Positions 1 to 9,552 of a stretch of DNA of 21,047 bases are shown here, in pieces. Below the pieces are notes generated by a model. It ran no database searches. It saw nothing but the letters and a program-made list of their open reading frames with translations, and was not told the DNA's origin. Made by a program: the position numbers and the translations under genes. This stretch comes from Alphaproteobacteria bacterium. GTDB lineage: Bacteria > Pseudomonadota > Alphaproteobacteria > SHVP01. Every line of letters begins with the position of its first letter. Within the stretch, counting starts at the first letter, position 1. The stretch lies in contig SHVP01000041.1 of the NCBI GenBank assembly GCA_009694165.1, positions 1-21,047 of the forward strand, given 5' to 3'.

Positions 1-2900
1 CGCAGGATCTCCGGGTAGCGTCCCTGCAGCTCCCAGGTGCGAAAGAACGGCGTCCAATCGATGCAGTCGACCAGTTCAGCCAAATCATAGTCGTCGAAGA
101 TTCGCAATCCGAGGAAGCTGGGTTTGACCGGTGGACGCTGCTTCCAGTCGGGCTTGAACGCGTTGCGGCGGGCCTCAGCGAGCGTGGCACGGCGTGGCGC
201 CGACTCGCGGGCGGCATGGCGTTCGCGCACTTGCCCGTAATCGGCGGCGACCTGGCTTATGAACGCCGCGCGCTGGTCGTCGCTGAGCAGGCTGCTCGCC
301 ACCGTCACCGACCGCGAGGCGTCGAGCACGTGGACGGTGGGTCCGTTGGTATAGGCAGGTGCGATCCTGACCGCAGTGTGCACCTTTGACGTGGTCGCCC
401 CACCGATCAGCAAAGGAATGGTGAAGCCCGTCCGCGTCATCTCTTTGGCGACCGTGACCATCTCGTCGAGCGACGGTGTGATCAGTCCGGACAGTCCGAT
501 GATATCGACCTTCTCGCGTGCCGCCGTCTCCAAGATCTTCTGGTAGGGCACCATGACACCGAGATCGATGACGTCATAGTTGTTGCACTGCAAGACGACG
601 CCGACAATGTTCTTGCCGATGTCATGCACATCGCCCTTGACAGTAGCCATGAGGACGCGGCCCTTGGGTTTGGCGCCCGCCTGTTTCTCGGCCTCGATGT
701 AGGGCAAGAGATAGGCGACCGCCTGTTTCATCACGCGCGCGCTCTTGACTACCTGCGGCAGGAACATCTGTCCCGACCCGAACAGGTCGCCAACCACGCT
801 CATCCCGGCCATCAGCGGGCCTTCGATCACTTCGATCGGACGCTTGGCCTGGCGTCGAGCTTCCTCGGTGTCCTCGATGATGAAGTCGGTAATTCCTTTG
901 ACCAGCGCATGCGTTAGACGCTCTTGCAGCGGGCTCGACCGCCAGGCGAGGTCTTCCTTCTTTTCGCTTTTTTGCCCTTTGACCTGGTTGGGCACCTCGA
1001 GCAATCGCTCGGTGGAATCGGCCCGCCGGTTGAGGATGACGTCTTCGATCCGATCGCGGAACTCCGCCGGGATCTCGGCATAGACCGCCAACTGACCGGC
1101 ATTGACGATCCCCATATCCATGCCGGCGGCGATGGCATGGTAGAGGAAGACCGAGTGCATCGCCTCGCGGACAGGGTTGTTGCCGCGGAACGAGAACGAG
1201 ACGTTGCTGACCCCGCCGGAAATGTTCACGTGCGGCAGGACCCGCTTGATCTCCCGCACTGCCGCGATGTAGTCGCACGAAAAGTTACGATGCTCCTCGA
1301 TGCCAGTCGCGACCGGAAAAATGTTGGGATCGAAGATGATATCTTCCGGCGGAAACCCGACCTTTTCGGTCAGGAGGCGATAGCAGCGCGTGCAAATCGC
1401 CACCATGCGCTCGTAACTGTCGGCCTGGCCTTTCTCGTCGAACGCCATAACGACCACGGCGGCGCCGTAGCGCAGCACCTTGCGCGCCTGTTCCAGAAAG
1501 GGCTCTTCACCCTCCTTGAGGCTGATGGAGTTGACGACGCTCTTGCCCTGAACGCATTTGAGGCCAGCCTCGATCACCGACCATTTGGACGAGTCGATCA
1601 TCACCGGCACGCGGGCGATATCGGGCTCGGATCCGATGAGGTTGAGGAATCGCACCATGACCTTCTCGGCGTCGAGCATCGCGTCGTCCATGTTGACGTC
1701 GATGATCTGGGCGCCGCTGCCGACCTGCTCGCGAGCGACATCGAGCGCCTCATCGTAGCTGCCGTCGCGAATCAGCTGGGCGAATTTGGCCGATCCGGAG
1801 ACATTAGTGCGCTCGCCCACGTTGATGAAGCCAGTGACTTTGTTGATGCTCAAAGGCTCGAGGCCGCTCAGACGACAATGGCGTTCGCGCTCGGGCACGG
1901 TGCGGGGCGGCAGGCCGTCGACGGCTGCCGCCAGGGCCTTGATGTGATCCGGCGTGGTGCCGCAGCAACCGCCGACGATGTTGATGAACCCGGCACGGGC
2001 AAACCCGGCCAGCTCCTCGGCCATCTGCTCGGGCGTGTCGTCATATTGACCGAACGCGTTCGGCAGGCCGGCGTTGGGATGGACCGACGTGAACGTCGCA
2101 GCCACGCGCGACAGTTCCTGCACGTAGGGCCGCAGCGCCGCCGCCCCCAACGCGCAATTGAGTCCGACGCTCAGCGGCCGCGCATGCGCGACCGCGTTCC
2201 AGAATGCTTCGGTAGTCTGGCCCGACAGCGTTCGCCCCGACGCATCGGTGATCGTGCCCGAAATCATGATCGGTCGCCGATTGCCGCTGTCGTCGAAATA
2301 ACGAAAGACCGCGTAGATGGCCGCCTTGGCATTCAGCGTGTCGAAGATGGTCTCGATCAGCAGGAGATCGGCCCCGCCCTCGACCAGGCCGCGTGTAGCG
2401 GCGACGTAGGCGTCGACCAATTGGTCGAAAGTGACGTTGCGGAAGCCCGGATCGTTGACGTCGGGCGAAATCGATGCGGTCCGGCTGGTCGGTCCGAGAA
2501 CGCCCGCCACGAAGCGCGGGCGCTCCGGCGTTCGCGCGCTGTGGCGATCGGCCACTTCGCGGGCGAGGCGCGCCCCTTCGCGATTGAGGTCGTAAACGAC
2601 GTGCTCAAGGCCGTACTCGGCTTGCGAAATCGTCGTCGAGTTGAACGTGTTGGTTTCGACTATATCGGCGCCGGCGGCGAAATACTGATCGTGAATCTCG
2701 GCGATGATCTTGGGCCGCGTCAGCGTCAACAAGTCGTTGTTGCCCTTGAGATCGCTCGGATGGTTGCCGAAGCGGTCGCCGCGATAGTCGGCCTCTTCGA
2801 GCCGATAGGACTGGATCATGGTGCCCATCGCACCGTCGAGAATGACGATGCGCTCGCGCATGGCGCGCTCGAGGGCGGCGGAACGGGCGTCAGCGGACAT
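1..2900 (-). CDS. metH: Cobalamin-dependent methionine synthase, 3' end cut by the window
   Basis: Transfers a methyl group from 5-methyltetrahydrofolate through cobalamin to homocysteine, the last step of methionine synthesis in the cytoplasm. The frame reads from ATG at 2900 to the window edge without a stop, giving the first 966 residues; family members are usually about 1200. The homocysteine domain carries its zinc ligands: Cys249 in GLNCALGA and Cys312/Cys313 in [10 protein letters not shown]. The folate domain starts near residue 360 ([10 protein letters not shown]). The B12 domain has DVHDIGKN with His759 as axial cobalt ligand. The reactivation domain begins near residue 948 ([11 protein letters not shown]), but its SAM-binding part lies outside the window. 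The ATG is 8 nt after the metF stop and no strong ribosome site is visible, which suggests coupled translation in the same operon. Confidence 0.97.
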   Translation of the reverse strand, partial: MSADARSAALERAMRERIVILDGAMGTMIQSYRLEEADYRGDRFGNHPSDLKGNNDLLTLTRPKIIAEIHDQYFAAGADIVETNTFNSTTISQAEYGLEHVVYDLNREGARLAREVADRHSARTPERPRFVAGVLGPTSRTASISPDVNDPGFRNVTFDQLVDAYVAATRGLVEGGADLLLIETIFDTLNAKAAIYAVFRYFDDSGNRRPIMISGTITDASGRTLSGQTTEAFWNAVAHARPLSVGLNCALGAAALRPYVQELSRVAATFTSVHPNAGLPNAFGQYDDTPEQMAEELAGFARAGFINIVGGCCGTTPDHIKALAAAVDGLPPRTVPERERHCRLSGLEPLSINKVTGFINVGERTNVSGSAKFAQLIRDGSYDEALDVAREQVGSGAQIIDVNMDDAMLDAEKVMVRFLNLIGSEPDIARVPVMIDSSKWSVIEAGLKCVQGKSVVNSISLKEGEEPFLEQARKVLRYGAAVVVMAFDEKGQADSYERMVAICTRCYRLLTEKVGFPPEDIIFDPNIFPVATGIEEHRNFSCDYIAAVREIKRVLPHVNISGGVSNVSFSFRGNNPVREAMHSVFLYHAIAAGMDMGIVNAGQLAVYAEIPAEFRDRIEDVILNRRADSTERLLEVPNQVKGQKSEKKEDLAWRSSPLQERLTHALVKGITDFIIEDTEEARRQAKRPIEVIEGPLMAGMSVVGDLFGSGQMFLPQVVKSARVMKQAVAYLLPYIEAEKQAGAKPKGRVLMATVKGDVHDIGKNIVGVVLQCNNYDVIDLGVMVPYQKILETAAREKVDIIGLSGLITPSLDEMVTVAKEMTRTGFTIPLLIGGATTSKVHTAVRIAPAYTNGPTVHVLDASRSVTVASSLLSDDQRAAFISQVAADYGQVRERHAARESAPRRATLAEARRNAFKPDWKQRPPVKPSFLGLRIFDDYDLAELVDCIDWTPFFRTWELQGRYPEIL

Positions 2901-2908
2901 GCGAGGGC

Positions 2909-3835
2909 TCAGGCGGACTGCGGCAACGCGCTGGGGCGCGCCCGCAGCCCAAGAATATGGCTGATGGCGTAGGTCAAATCGGCGCGATTGAGCGTGTAAA
3001 AATGAAATTCGTTAATACCGGCCGCTTGCAGCCGCCGGCACTGTTCAGCCGCAACGGTGGCCCCCACCAATTTGCGCGTTTCCGGATCTTCGTCGAGCCC
3101 CTCGAACAATTGCGCGAGCCATTGCGGCACCCGCGCTCCGGACGACCGGCAGAAATTCGCCGCCGCCGTGAAGTTCGTCACCGGCATGATGCCGGGCACG
3201 ACCGGGACCTCGATGCCGGCTGCCCGCACCGCGTCCAGCCAGCGGAGGAAATTCTCGACGTCGAAGAATAGCTGGGTGATCAGGCGGTCGGCGCCGGCGT
3301 CGACCTTGCGCCGCAGAAAATCGATGCCCGCTTGTTGGCTGGGGGCGTCGGCGTGCCGTTCGGGATAGGCGGCGGCACTGATGTCGAATGGGCCGATTCG
3401 CTTCAATCCGGCGATCAATTCCACCGAATCACTGTAGCCATCGAGCGAGGCCTCAAAATGCCCAACGCCCTTCGGTGGATCGCCGCGCAGCGCCACGATA
3501 TGGCGAACCCCCGCCGCCCAATAGGCCTGCGCCACCTCGTCGACTTCCTGCCGCGTGGCGCTGACGCAAGTCAGATGGGCGGCCGGCGTCAACCTTGTCT
3601 CCCGCAGAATACGGACGACCGTCGCGTGGGTGCGTTCGCGGGTGCTGCCGCCGGCGCCATAGGTGACGGAGACGAAGCGCGGCCCGAGCGGCTCGAGCCG
3701 CCGGACGGCCTCCCACAGCTGCTCCGCCATCTTTTCCGTCTTGGGCGGAAAGAACTCAAACGAGACCAACGGCGGCCGCGCGACATTGCGGCCGGTGATC
3801 AATCCTTCGGCGGGGTTGGGGAATGTCGCGGTCAT
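2909..3835 (-). CDS. metF: Methylenetetrahydrofolate reductase
   Basis: Reduces 5,10-methylenetetrahydrofolate to 5-methyltetrahydrofolate with FAD, supplying the methyl donor for MetH encoded just downstream. The protein has 308 residues, close to the usual size. It shows the N-terminal SFEFFPPK motif with Glu27, VTYGAGGS near residue 57, the RGDPP motif with Asp119, and the C-terminal FHFYTLNR segment. The frame is open further up to an ATG at 3880. I chose ATG 3835 because it overlaps the stop of the upstream regulator as ATGA (translational coupling) and because similarity to MetF begins shortly after it. It is the middle gene of the regulator-metF-metH operon. Confidence 0.95.
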   Translation of the reverse strand: MTATFPNPAEGLITGRNVARPPLVSFEFFPPKTEKMAEQLWEAVRRLEPLGPRFVSVTYGAGGSTRERTHATVVRILRETRLTPAAHLTCVSATRQEVDEVAQAYWAAGVRHIVALRGDPPKGVGHFEASLDGYSDSVELIAGLKRIGPFDISAAAYPERHADAPSQQAGIDFLRRKVDAGADRLITQLFFDVENFLRWLDAVRAAGIEVPVVPGIMPVTNFTAAANFCRSSGARVPQWLAQLFEGLDEDPETRKLVGATVAAEQCRRLQAAGINEFHFYTLNRADLTYAISHILGLRARPSALPQSA

Positions 3836-4815
3836 GACGCTGCACGCCTGACCGCAGCGGCCGGGGCACGTGCCAACCAAATGGTGACGGTAAGCGGTTT
3901 GCCCGCCAGATGGGCGATCTCGACCTTGCGCAAGCCGACCGCCTCACACCAGCCGCTGACTTCCTGGTCGGCGAAGCCGAGGCGGCGATGGGCATGTTGC
4001 TCGCGCAGGCGCTCCAGGTCGTGTGGCGCGAAATCGACCACCACCAGGAGGCCGTCGGGCCGCAGGACACGGGCGCCTTCGGCGATCGCCGCCGCCGGAT
4101 CGTCGGCGAAGTGCAGCACCTGATGGTAGGTGACGACGTCCACCGACGCTTCGGCCAGCGGCAGGCTGTACATGTCCGCATGCCGCACCTGACAGTTGCG
4201 CAGCCCGAGCCAGTCGAGATTGGCGCGGGCGACTGCCAACATCTCGCGCGACAGATCAATGCCGATCGCGCTCCGCACCATGGGTCCAAAAAGCTCGAGC
4301 ATCCTCCCGGTCCCAGTGCCAACATCGAGTAGATCTCCGGTCTCGGCAGCGAGCAGACGTCGGAGCACACCTTCAACTTCAGTCTCAGGCACGTAGAGCG
4401 AGCGAATCTGGTCCCAGCGCGCTGCGTTTTCGCGAAAATAGTTTGCCGCAACCTCGGCGCGTGCCCGCTTGATCGCCGACAGCCGTACCAGGTCGCCCCC
4501 GCTCAGCGAATCATCGGTCGGGATCAGATCGGCCAAGGTTCTTGCCAGTGCGGCGTTGGGACCATTTCGCGTCAGCCGGTAGAAGATCCAGGTGCCTTCG
4601 CGGAATCGCTCGAGCAACCCGGAGTCGCATAGCAGCTTCAGATGACGCGAAACGCGCGGCTGGCTTTGACCGAGAATCTGGGTGAGGTCGGTCACCGTTA
4701 GGTCGGCGCGCGCCGTGAGCGTAAGCAGCCGCAGCCGTGTCGCTTCCCCCGCCGCGCGCAGGGCAGCTAGGAGCGTCTCGCTGGCCGCGCCAGAGTACTG
4801 AAATTCAGCAACCAT
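3832..4815 (-). CDS. ArsR-family regulator fused to a SAM-methyltransferase domain (SahR-like)
   Basis: A 327-residue two-domain protein. Residues about 15-85 form an ArsR winged helix, with a recognition helix around SQPRVSRHLK (51-60) followed by a wing and the strand GTWIFYRL. Residues about 125-315 form a class I methyltransferase fold, with motif I LLDVGTGTGR (162-171), the acidic residue of GIDLS (185-189), HADMYSLPL and VLRPDG. ArsR proteins with a SAM/SAH-binding domain of this kind (SahR) are known regulators of methionine and SAM-cycle genes in Proteobacteria. Location directly ahead of metF and metH supports that role. It probably senses SAH or SAM and represses its own operon at the palindrome 5 nt before its ATG. 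Whether the methyltransferase domain is catalytic or only a sensor cannot be read from the sequence. Confidence 0.9.
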   Translation of the reverse strand: MVAEFQYSGAASETLLAALRAAGEATRLRLLTLTARADLTVTDLTQILGQSQPRVSRHLKLLCDSGLLERFREGTWIFYRLTRNGPNAALARTLADLIPTDDSLSGGDLVRLSAIKRARAEVAANYFRENAARWDQIRSLYVPETEVEGVLRRLLAAETGDLLDVGTGTGRMLELFGPMVRSAIGIDLSREMLAVARANLDWLGLRNCQVRHADMYSLPLAEASVDVVTYHQVLHFADDPAAAIAEGARVLRPDGLLVVVDFAPHDLERLREQHAHRRLGFADQEVSGWCEAVGLRKVEIAHLAGKPLTVTIWLARAPAAAVRRAAS

Positions 4816-4820
4816 TTTCT

Positions 4821-4840
4821 AAGCATATAAATATATGCTT
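4821..4840. promoter_or_regulatory. Palindromic operator, probable binding site of the ArsR/SahR-like regulator
   Basis: AAGCATATAAATATATGCTT: two perfect 8-bp arms around a 4-bp centre. It is AT-rich in an otherwise GC-rich sequence and covers the -10 and much of the spacer of the operon promoter. A dimeric winged-helix repressor bound here would block polymerase. Assignment to the adjacent regulator is inferred from position. Confidence 0.7.
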
Positions 4841-4849
4841 ATATGTCAA
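4822..4849 (-). promoter_or_regulatory. Sigma70-type promoter of the regulator-metF-metH operon
   Basis: On the minus strand a perfect -35 TTGACA (plus positions 4844-4849) is followed after 16 nt by TATGCT as -10 (4822-4827). Six nt separate the -10 from the start codon at 4815. The expected transcription start therefore falls at the A of the ATG or one or two bases before it, implying a leaderless or nearly leaderless mRNA. Confidence 0.75.
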
Positions 4850-5154
4850 CAACAATAGTGGTCTGGGTGTTAAGAGAAAACTGGTGCGACTTGGTCACCA
4901 TGAGGCCACCCGCGGCCACCTGTCGCATCGACGCCACAGGCGTGCCCTTTCGGCCTCAGGCTATCGCGAGTCCGTGGCTACTGTGATAAGTCCTTGCACC
5001 ACAATCACCTTGAGGAAGGTGGTTGCGGCGGTGGGGGGCGGAGGGAACGCCTGGGCGGCGACCAAACCGTGGGGGGGTCGCACCAGGAGACGCACTTACG
5101 CTGTCAAGCGCCTAAGCGAAGTGTGTGGTCCAAGGAAGTGCAGCGGACAATCCT
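4850..5154. other. Intergenic region between the methionine operon and mlaA
   Basis: About 300 bases with no convincing gene. It contains the hairpin at 5002-5025 and a G-rich stretch at about 5026-5080. I could not identify a good promoter for mlaA, although one must lie here. Short open frames in it have no recognisable product. Confidence 0.6.
5002..5025 (+). promoter_or_regulatory. Stable hairpin upstream of mlaA
   Basis: CAATCACCTT (5002-5011) pairs with AAGGTGGTTG (5016-5025) around a GAGG loop: a 10-bp stem with one G-U pair in the plus-strand RNA. There is no T-run after it, so it is not a standard terminator. It may be a 5' leader structure of mlaA mRNA. Function is unknown. Confidence 0.35.
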
Positions 5155-5895
5155 ATGAATGTGAACGGAAAAACCCAGCGGTCCTGGATCGCAGGTTTGA
5201 TCGGTGTGTTGTTGCTGGCCGGCTGCGCGGGAACCACCGTTTCGGAGGGGGCGAAGCCCGACATCCCCGATCCGTTGGAGCCACTCAATCGTTCCATTTT
5301 TGCGGTCAACTTGGCCTTCGACGCGGTGGTGTTGCGTCCGGTCGCCGAGACCTATCGCGAGATCGTTCCCGAACCCGGTCAGCGCGGCGTCCGTAATTTC
5401 CTCGACAACCTGCAGACTCCGGTGACATTGGCCAACGATCTGTTTCAGGGTCAACTCGATCGCGCCGGCACCACGGTCGCGCGCTTCCTCATCAATTCGA
5501 CGGTGGGCATCGGCGGCCTTCTCGACGTCGCCCGCAGCATGGGCTACGAGCGCAACGAAGAGGATTTCGGCCAGACCCTCGGCTACTACGGCATCGAGCC
5601 GGGCTTCTATCTGATGTTGCCCATTCTCGGTCCGTCGAGCGCACGCGATGCGATCGGTCTCGGATTCGACTACTTCCTCGATCCGCTCAACTATTATGCG
5701 CGCAACACCGACCGGCACTGGATCACCTATCTGCGCCTCGGCCCGGACGGTGTCGATGCGCGGGCGCGCAGCCTCGACACGCTCGACGACATCGAACGCA
5801 CATCGACCGATTTCTACGCCTCTATTCGGAGCATCTACCGGCAGCGGCGCGAGGCGCTCGTCCGCAATGGCACGCCGCCCAAACTTCCGGAATAG
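5155..5895 (+). CDS. mlaA: Outer-membrane lipoprotein MlaA (VacJ)
   Basis: Component of the Mla pathway. It sits in the outer membrane, extracts mislocalised phospholipid from the outer leaflet and hands it to periplasmic MlaC. The 246-residue protein starts with a lipoprotein signal, with lipobox LAGC giving Cys24 as the acylated residue. The family hallmark DPLEPLNR follows at about 40, then the FLDNLQTPVTLANDLFQG region, FLINSTVGIGGLLDVA, DFGQTLGYYG, and LPILGPSSARD with FLDPLNYY. A GTG at 5125 in the same frame is possible, but ATG 5155 places the signal peptide normally and has a weak AGCGGA 7 nt upstream. mlaC follows after 16 nt, forming an operon. The MlaFED transporter and MlaB are not in the window. 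Confidence 0.95.
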   Translation: MNVNGKTQRSWIAGLIGVLLLAGCAGTTVSEGAKPDIPDPLEPLNRSIFAVNLAFDAVVLRPVAETYREIVPEPGQRGVRNFLDNLQTPVTLANDLFQGQLDRAGTTVARFLINSTVGIGGLLDVARSMGYERNEEDFGQTLGYYGIEPGFYLMLPILGPSSARDAIGLGFDYFLDPLNYYARNTDRHWITYLRLGPDGVDARARSLDTLDDIERTSTDFYASIRSIYRQRREALVRNGTPPKLPE

Positions 5896-5911
5896 GCGGC
5901 CGCCCCAATCC

Positions 5912-6541
5912 ATGTCCTTCTTGTCGTCGATCCGTCGCGCGGCCGGCGCATTGGTTGCAGTGGCCGCTCTCGGCGCCGCCCCCGTGGCGGCCGGTTCGCC
6001 CACCGAGTTCGTCGAGAAATTTGGCGACAACGCCGTCAAGGTTCTCGCCGACGGGGGTCTGAACGAAGACCAGAAGATCGATCACTTCCGTCGGCTGCTC
6101 AACGACGGTTTCGACGTGTCGCTGATCGGGCGCATGGTTCTTGGCCCCAGAGCGCGTACGGCGTCCGAGACCCAGATGAAGGAATACACGGCGCTATTCG
6201 AGAAATTCATCGTCGCCTCGTCCGCCCAGCGGCTCAACCGCTACAGCGGCGAACAGCTCAACGTCAAAGGCAGCCACCCGGACGGTCGCGACGTCATCGT
6301 CCACTCAGAAATCCAGCAGGGGCCCGGGAAGCCGGCGGTGAAGGTGGATTGGCGAGTCCGCGGGGAGGATCCTAATTTCAAAATCGTCGACATCATCGTC
6401 GAGGGGGTGAGCATGGTCATCACCCAGCGCGACGAATTTGCGTCAGTGGTCCAGCGCTGCGGCGGCAAACTCGATTGCCTGCTGGATCGGCTGCGTACTC
6501 GGCCGCAAGGTCTCAACACCGCCGCCGGCGGAGCGCGCTAG
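5912..6541 (+). CDS. mlaC: Periplasmic phospholipid-binding protein MlaC (Ttg2D family)
   Basis: Soluble shuttle that carries phospholipid between MlaA in the outer membrane and the inner-membrane Mla transporter. The 209-residue protein has an n-region with two Arg, a hydrophobic core (AAGALVAVAALGAA) and a probable signal-peptidase site near residue 27 (VAAG). The mature part has typical family segments: FRRLLNDGFDVSLIGRMVLG, YTALFEKFIV, and VDWRVRGEDPNFKIVDIIVEGVSM around residues 145-170. A Cys pair (CGGKLDC) lies near the C-terminus and could form a disulfide in the periplasm. ATG 5912 is the only start that gives a signal peptide directly. It lies 16 nt after mlaA in the same operon. 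Confidence 0.93.
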   Translation: MSFLSSIRRAAGALVAVAALGAAPVAAGSPTEFVEKFGDNAVKVLADGGLNEDQKIDHFRRLLNDGFDVSLIGRMVLGPRARTASETQMKEYTALFEKFIVASSAQRLNRYSGEQLNVKGSHPDGRDVIVHSEIQQGPGKPAVKVDWRVRGEDPNFKIVDIIVEGVSMVITQRDEFASVVQRCGGKLDCLLDRLRTRPQGLNTAAGGAR

Positions 6542-6559
6542 ACGACGATTGACCGCCGG

Positions 6560-6576
6560 CCGGTTGGGTCAACCGG
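6560..6576. terminator. Hairpin between the convergent mlaC and ettA genes
   Basis: CCGGTTG-GGT-CAACCGG is a perfect 7-bp GC-rich stem in the 56-bp gap between the two convergent stop codons. It could stall polymerase from either side. Neither side has a T-run, so it is only a tentative bidirectional terminator. Confidence 0.4.
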
Positions 6577-6597
6577 GGCGCCGCAGATGAGCCGGGG

Positions 6598-8280
6598 TCA
6601 GCCTTTCGGGAAGGCCTTGTAGCGGATGCGATGGGGTTGCTTGGCGGCCTCACCGTAGCGCCGTTTGTAGTCGGCCGCATAATCCTGGTAATTGCCCTCG
6701 AACCACTCGACGTGGCTGTCGCCCTCGAACGCGAGCATATGCGTGGCGATCCGATCGAGAAACCAGCGATCGTGGCTGATGATCACCGCACAGCCGGCAA
6801 AGCTTTCCAGCGCCTCTTCGAGAGCCCGCAGCGTATCAACGTCGAGATCGTTGGTGGGTTCGTCGAGCAGGAGGAGATTGGCGCCTGACTTGAGCATCTT
6901 GGCCAGGTGGACCCGGTTGCGTTCGCCGCCGGACAACTGGCCCACTTTTTTCTGCTGGTCGGAGCCTCGGAAGTTGAAGGCGCCGCAGTACGCCCGACTC
7001 GGAATCTTGCGTTTGCCGAGATCGATCTCGTCGTTGCCGTCCGAAATCTCCTCCCATACCGTCTTGTCCGCGCGCAGCGAGTCGCGGCTCTGGTCGACGT
7101 AGCCAAGCGTCACCGTTTCGCCCACGCGCAACACGCCGGCATCGGGCTTCTCCTGGCCCGCAATCATGCGAAACAGCGTCGTCTTGCCCGCCCCGTTCGG
7201 ACCGATGACCCCGACGATGCCGCCCGGCGGCAAGCGAAGACTGAGATCGTCGATCAATAGCCGGTCGCCATACCCTTTTTTCAAATGCTCGGCCTCGATC
7301 ACGACGTCGCCGAGGCGCGGCGCCGGCGGAATCAAGATCTGCGCCGGTCCCTGCAACCGCTCGACCTGGGTGTGCAGCAACTCCTCGTAGGCGCGGATAC
7401 GGGCCTTGCCCTTGGCCTGCCGGGCCTTCGGCGTCTGTTTGATCCACTCGAGTTCCCGCTGCAGCGTTCGGTGACGTGCCTCTTCCTGGCGGCCCTCCTG
7501 CTGCAGTCGCTTTTCTTTCTGCTCGAGCCAGGAGGTGTAATTTCCCTTCCAGGGAACTCCCTCGCCACGATCGAGTTCGAGAATCCAGCCCGCCACATTG
7601 TCAAGGAAGTAGCGGTCATGGGTCACCGCGACGACGGTCCCCGAATACTCCTGTAGGAAGTGCTCCAGCCACGCGATCGATTCAGCGTCAAGGTGGTTGG
7701 TCGGCTCGTCGAGCAACAGCATGTCCGGCTGTTCAAGCAGCAGACGGCAAAGTGCCACACGCCGACGCTCGCCGCCCGATAGCGTCTTGACGTCGACATC
7801 ACCGGGCGCACAGCGAAGCGCGTCCATCGCCGTTTCCGCCGTCCGCTCAATTTCCCAGCCGTTGGCGGCTTCGATCTTTTCCTGAATTTCCGCCTGCTTG
7901 GCGATGAGTTCATTCATCTCGTCGTCGGCGAGCGGTTCGCCGAGTTTGAGGCTAACTGCCTCGAACTCCTTCAACAGCGCCTGCAGATCGGCCACGCCCA
8001 TGAGCACGTTGTCGAGGACGTTCTTGCTGGCATCGAGCGCCGGTTCCTGCGGCAGGAAACCGACCCGCAGACCATCGGCCGCCCGCGCCTCGCCGACGAA
8101 TTCCTTGTCGATCCCCGCCATGATGCGCAGCAGCGTCGACTTGCCTGCGCCGTTGAGGCCAAGCACGCCGATCTTGGCGCCCGGCAGGAACGACAGCCAG
8201 ATGTCCTTAAGGACCTGGCGCCCGCCCGGATAGGTCTTCGACAGACCCTGCATCGAGTACACGTACTGAACGGTGTTCAT
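6598..8280 (-). CDS. ettA: Energy-dependent translational throttle protein EttA (ABC-F ATPase)
   Basis: Cytoplasmic ABC-F protein that binds the ribosomal E site and gates entry into elongation according to ATP/ADP. At 560 residues it matches the EttA subgroup. Two nucleotide-binding domains are complete. NBD1 has Walker [10 protein letters not shown] (41-49), signature LSGGERRR (167-174) and Walker B LLLLDEP (188-194). NBD2 has Walker [10 protein letters not shown] (360-368), signature LSGGERNR (449-456) and Walker B LLLLDEP. The linker (about 245-315) is rich in Lys, Arg and Glu, as in the P-site tRNA-interaction motif; the start [10 protein letters not shown] and the end of the protein are typical. 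No transmembrane segment is present. It looks like a stand-alone housekeeping gene, with only a weak GCAGG upstream of the ATG. Confidence 0.95.
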   Translation of the reverse strand: MNTVQYVYSMQGLSKTYPGGRQVLKDIWLSFLPGAKIGVLGLNGAGKSTLLRIMAGIDKEFVGEARAADGLRVGFLPQEPALDASKNVLDNVLMGVADLQALLKEFEAVSLKLGEPLADDEMNELIAKQAEIQEKIEAANGWEIERTAETAMDALRCAPGDVDVKTLSGGERRRVALCRLLLEQPDMLLLDEPTNHLDAESIAWLEHFLQEYSGTVVAVTHDRYFLDNVAGWILELDRGEGVPWKGNYTSWLEQKEKRLQQEGRQEEARHRTLQRELEWIKQTPKARQAKGKARIRAYEELLHTQVERLQGPAQILIPPAPRLGDVVIEAEHLKKGYGDRLLIDDLSLRLPPGGIVGVIGPNGAGKTTLFRMIAGQEKPDAGVLRVGETVTLGYVDQSRDSLRADKTVWEEISDGNDEIDLGKRKIPSRAYCGAFNFRGSDQQKKVGQLSGGERNRVHLAKMLKSGANLLLLDEPTNDLDVDTLRALEEALESFAGCAVIISHDRWFLDRIATHMLAFEGDSHVEWFEGNYQDYAADYKRRYGEAAKQPHRIRYKAFPKG

Positions 8281-8388
8281 GGGCGATGCCTGCTGCGTCC
8301 GCGGTCGGGGAGTTGCGGCCTTTTAGCGGAACGGCCCCCGGGCCGCAATCACACCGGCCGGCCGGCGCGGGCAATGCCCGTGTGCCAG

Positions 8389-8411
8389 CCAGGGGCCACG
8401 GTTGCCCCTGG
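8389..8411. repeat. Inverted repeat upstream of the amidohydrolase gene
   Basis: CCAGGGGC (8389-8396) and GCCCCTGG (8404-8411) form a perfect 8-bp stem with a 7-nt loop in the gap between the divergent ettA and amidohydrolase genes, 46 nt before the latter's ATG. It could be an operator or leader hairpin. No T-run follows. Confidence 0.35.
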
Positions 8412-8457
8412 GCGCCGGCCCTGACAGACTCCAGGGCGTCATCCGCGGGAGGTCGCT

Positions 8458-9498
8458 ATGTCGTCGATCGACGTCGATACCCATGTAATCGAAAGCGAGG
8501 AAACCTGGTCGTTCCTCGAGCCTGCCGAGGCCCGCTGGCGCCCGGTGACGTACGAAACCGACGGCAATCAAGTCGAGTGGAATGGCCTGACGCGCTTCTG
8601 GTACGTCGATGGACAGTTGTTGCCGCGCGGCCGCGACGGCATCCCCGGGGGTCCGAGCGTCGCCGTGCGCACCCTCGCCAGTCCGCCCGAGCGGATTACC
8701 TGGATGAAACGGCTGGGCGTCGATGTGCAAGTGATCATTCCGACGTTCTTTCTGTCAGTCGACCTGTCCCGCCCCGACCTGCAGGTGGCGTTGGCGCGAT
8801 CCTACAATCGATGGCTCGCGAAGGTTTGCGCCAATAGCGGCGGACGCCTTCGCTGGTCGGTCGTCGTTCCCTTCAAGGACATTGCCGCCGGGGTGGAGGA
8901 GATCCGTTGGGGCGCCGCCCACGGGGCCCTGTCGGTGTTCATGCGGCCGCTCGAGGAAAAGCGGGTCCCCAGCGACCCGTACTTTCACCCCATCTACGCC
9001 GAAGCGGAGAAGCACAACCTCGCGATCGGCATCCATATCGGCAACGTCGATACACGCATCCATCATCAGCCGAAGGCTGGCATGTATTCGGTGGTGCCGA
9101 TGGCCGGCGCGTTCGTCAACTTGTTCCTGAGCGATCTGCCGAAGTTGTTTCCCCGCCTGCGTTTCGGTTTCCTCGAAGCGGGGTCGGAATGGCTCCCCTA
9201 TGCGCTGCGCGAGTTATCGCGCGGTGCCCTCACCGGCGGACGTACACCTATCTCGGTGAAGGATCAGCCGCTGGCGGGAACCAACTTCTACATTGCCTGC
9301 CATATCGATGAAGACATCTCCTATGTCCTCAAATTTGCCGGACCGGAGAACTTGGTTCTCGGGTCGGACTTCGGGCACAACGATCTCGGTACCGACATGG
9401 ATGCGCATCGTCTGCTGCTGCAGCGGCGCGACGTTCCGGCACCCGCCTTGGCCGCTATCGTCGATCGCAATGGCCGCCGGCTGTATGGCCTCGTGTAA
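8458..9498 (+). CDS. Metal-dependent amidohydrolase family 2 protein (hydrolase or decarboxylase)
   Basis: A 346-residue TIM-barrel enzyme of the amidohydrolase-related family (PF04909 type), which includes ACMSD-like and gamma-resorcylate-type decarboxylases and various hydrolases. Visible metal/catalytic positions are Asp7 and His9 in DVDTH, His193 in IGIHIGN, Glu240 in GFLEAG, and Asp304 in VLGSDFGHND. The pattern is that of an active enzyme, but the substrate cannot be told. The start is well supported: ATG 8458 is preceded by GGGAGGT at 8447-8453. The methyltransferase gene begins 54 nt after its stop on the same strand, so the two are probably co-transcribed. No signal peptide; cytoplasmic. 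Confidence 0.88.
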   Translation: MSSIDVDTHVIESEETWSFLEPAEARWRPVTYETDGNQVEWNGLTRFWYVDGQLLPRGRDGIPGGPSVAVRTLASPPERITWMKRLGVDVQVIIPTFFLSVDLSRPDLQVALARSYNRWLAKVCANSGGRLRWSVVVPFKDIAAGVEEIRWGAAHGALSVFMRPLEEKRVPSDPYFHPIYAEAEKHNLAIGIHIGNVDTRIHHQPKAGMYSVVPMAGAFVNLFLSDLPKLFPRLRFGFLEAGSEWLPYALRELSRGALTGGRTPISVKDQPLAGTNFYIACHIDEDISYVLKFAGPENLVLGSDFGHNDLGTDMDAHRLLLQRRDVPAPALAAIVDRNGRRLYGLV

Positions 9499-9552
9499 AG
9501 CTCAGCTGCCGCGGCCTAGAATGAAACTTCGGCTCGCCTCGCGACGGCGTCG

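Noticed and set aside
924..2972. Open frame of 682 codons on the plus strand
   Set aside because: It lies fully antisense to metH, whose protein matches the family motif by motif. The antisense product has no recognisable domain and is a by-product of GC-rich codon use.
4821..4840. AT-rich palindrome as an att site or insertion scar
   Set aside because: There is no integrase, direct repeat or tRNA nearby, and its fit to the promoter explains it better as an operator.
4737..5396. 219-codon plus-strand frame in the gap before mlaA
   Set aside because: It starts antisense in the regulator gene, crosses the operator palindrome and ends inside mlaA in the wrong frame. No domain is seen.
5648..5911. 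Longer N-terminus for mlaC starting inside mlaA
   Set aside because: The extra 88 codons are an Arg/Ser-rich shadow of mlaA. ATG 5912 gives a proper signal peptide.
5104..6039. Open frame of 311 codons on the minus strand over mlaA
   Set aside because: Complement frame of mlaA and the start of mlaC, both of which are clear family members.
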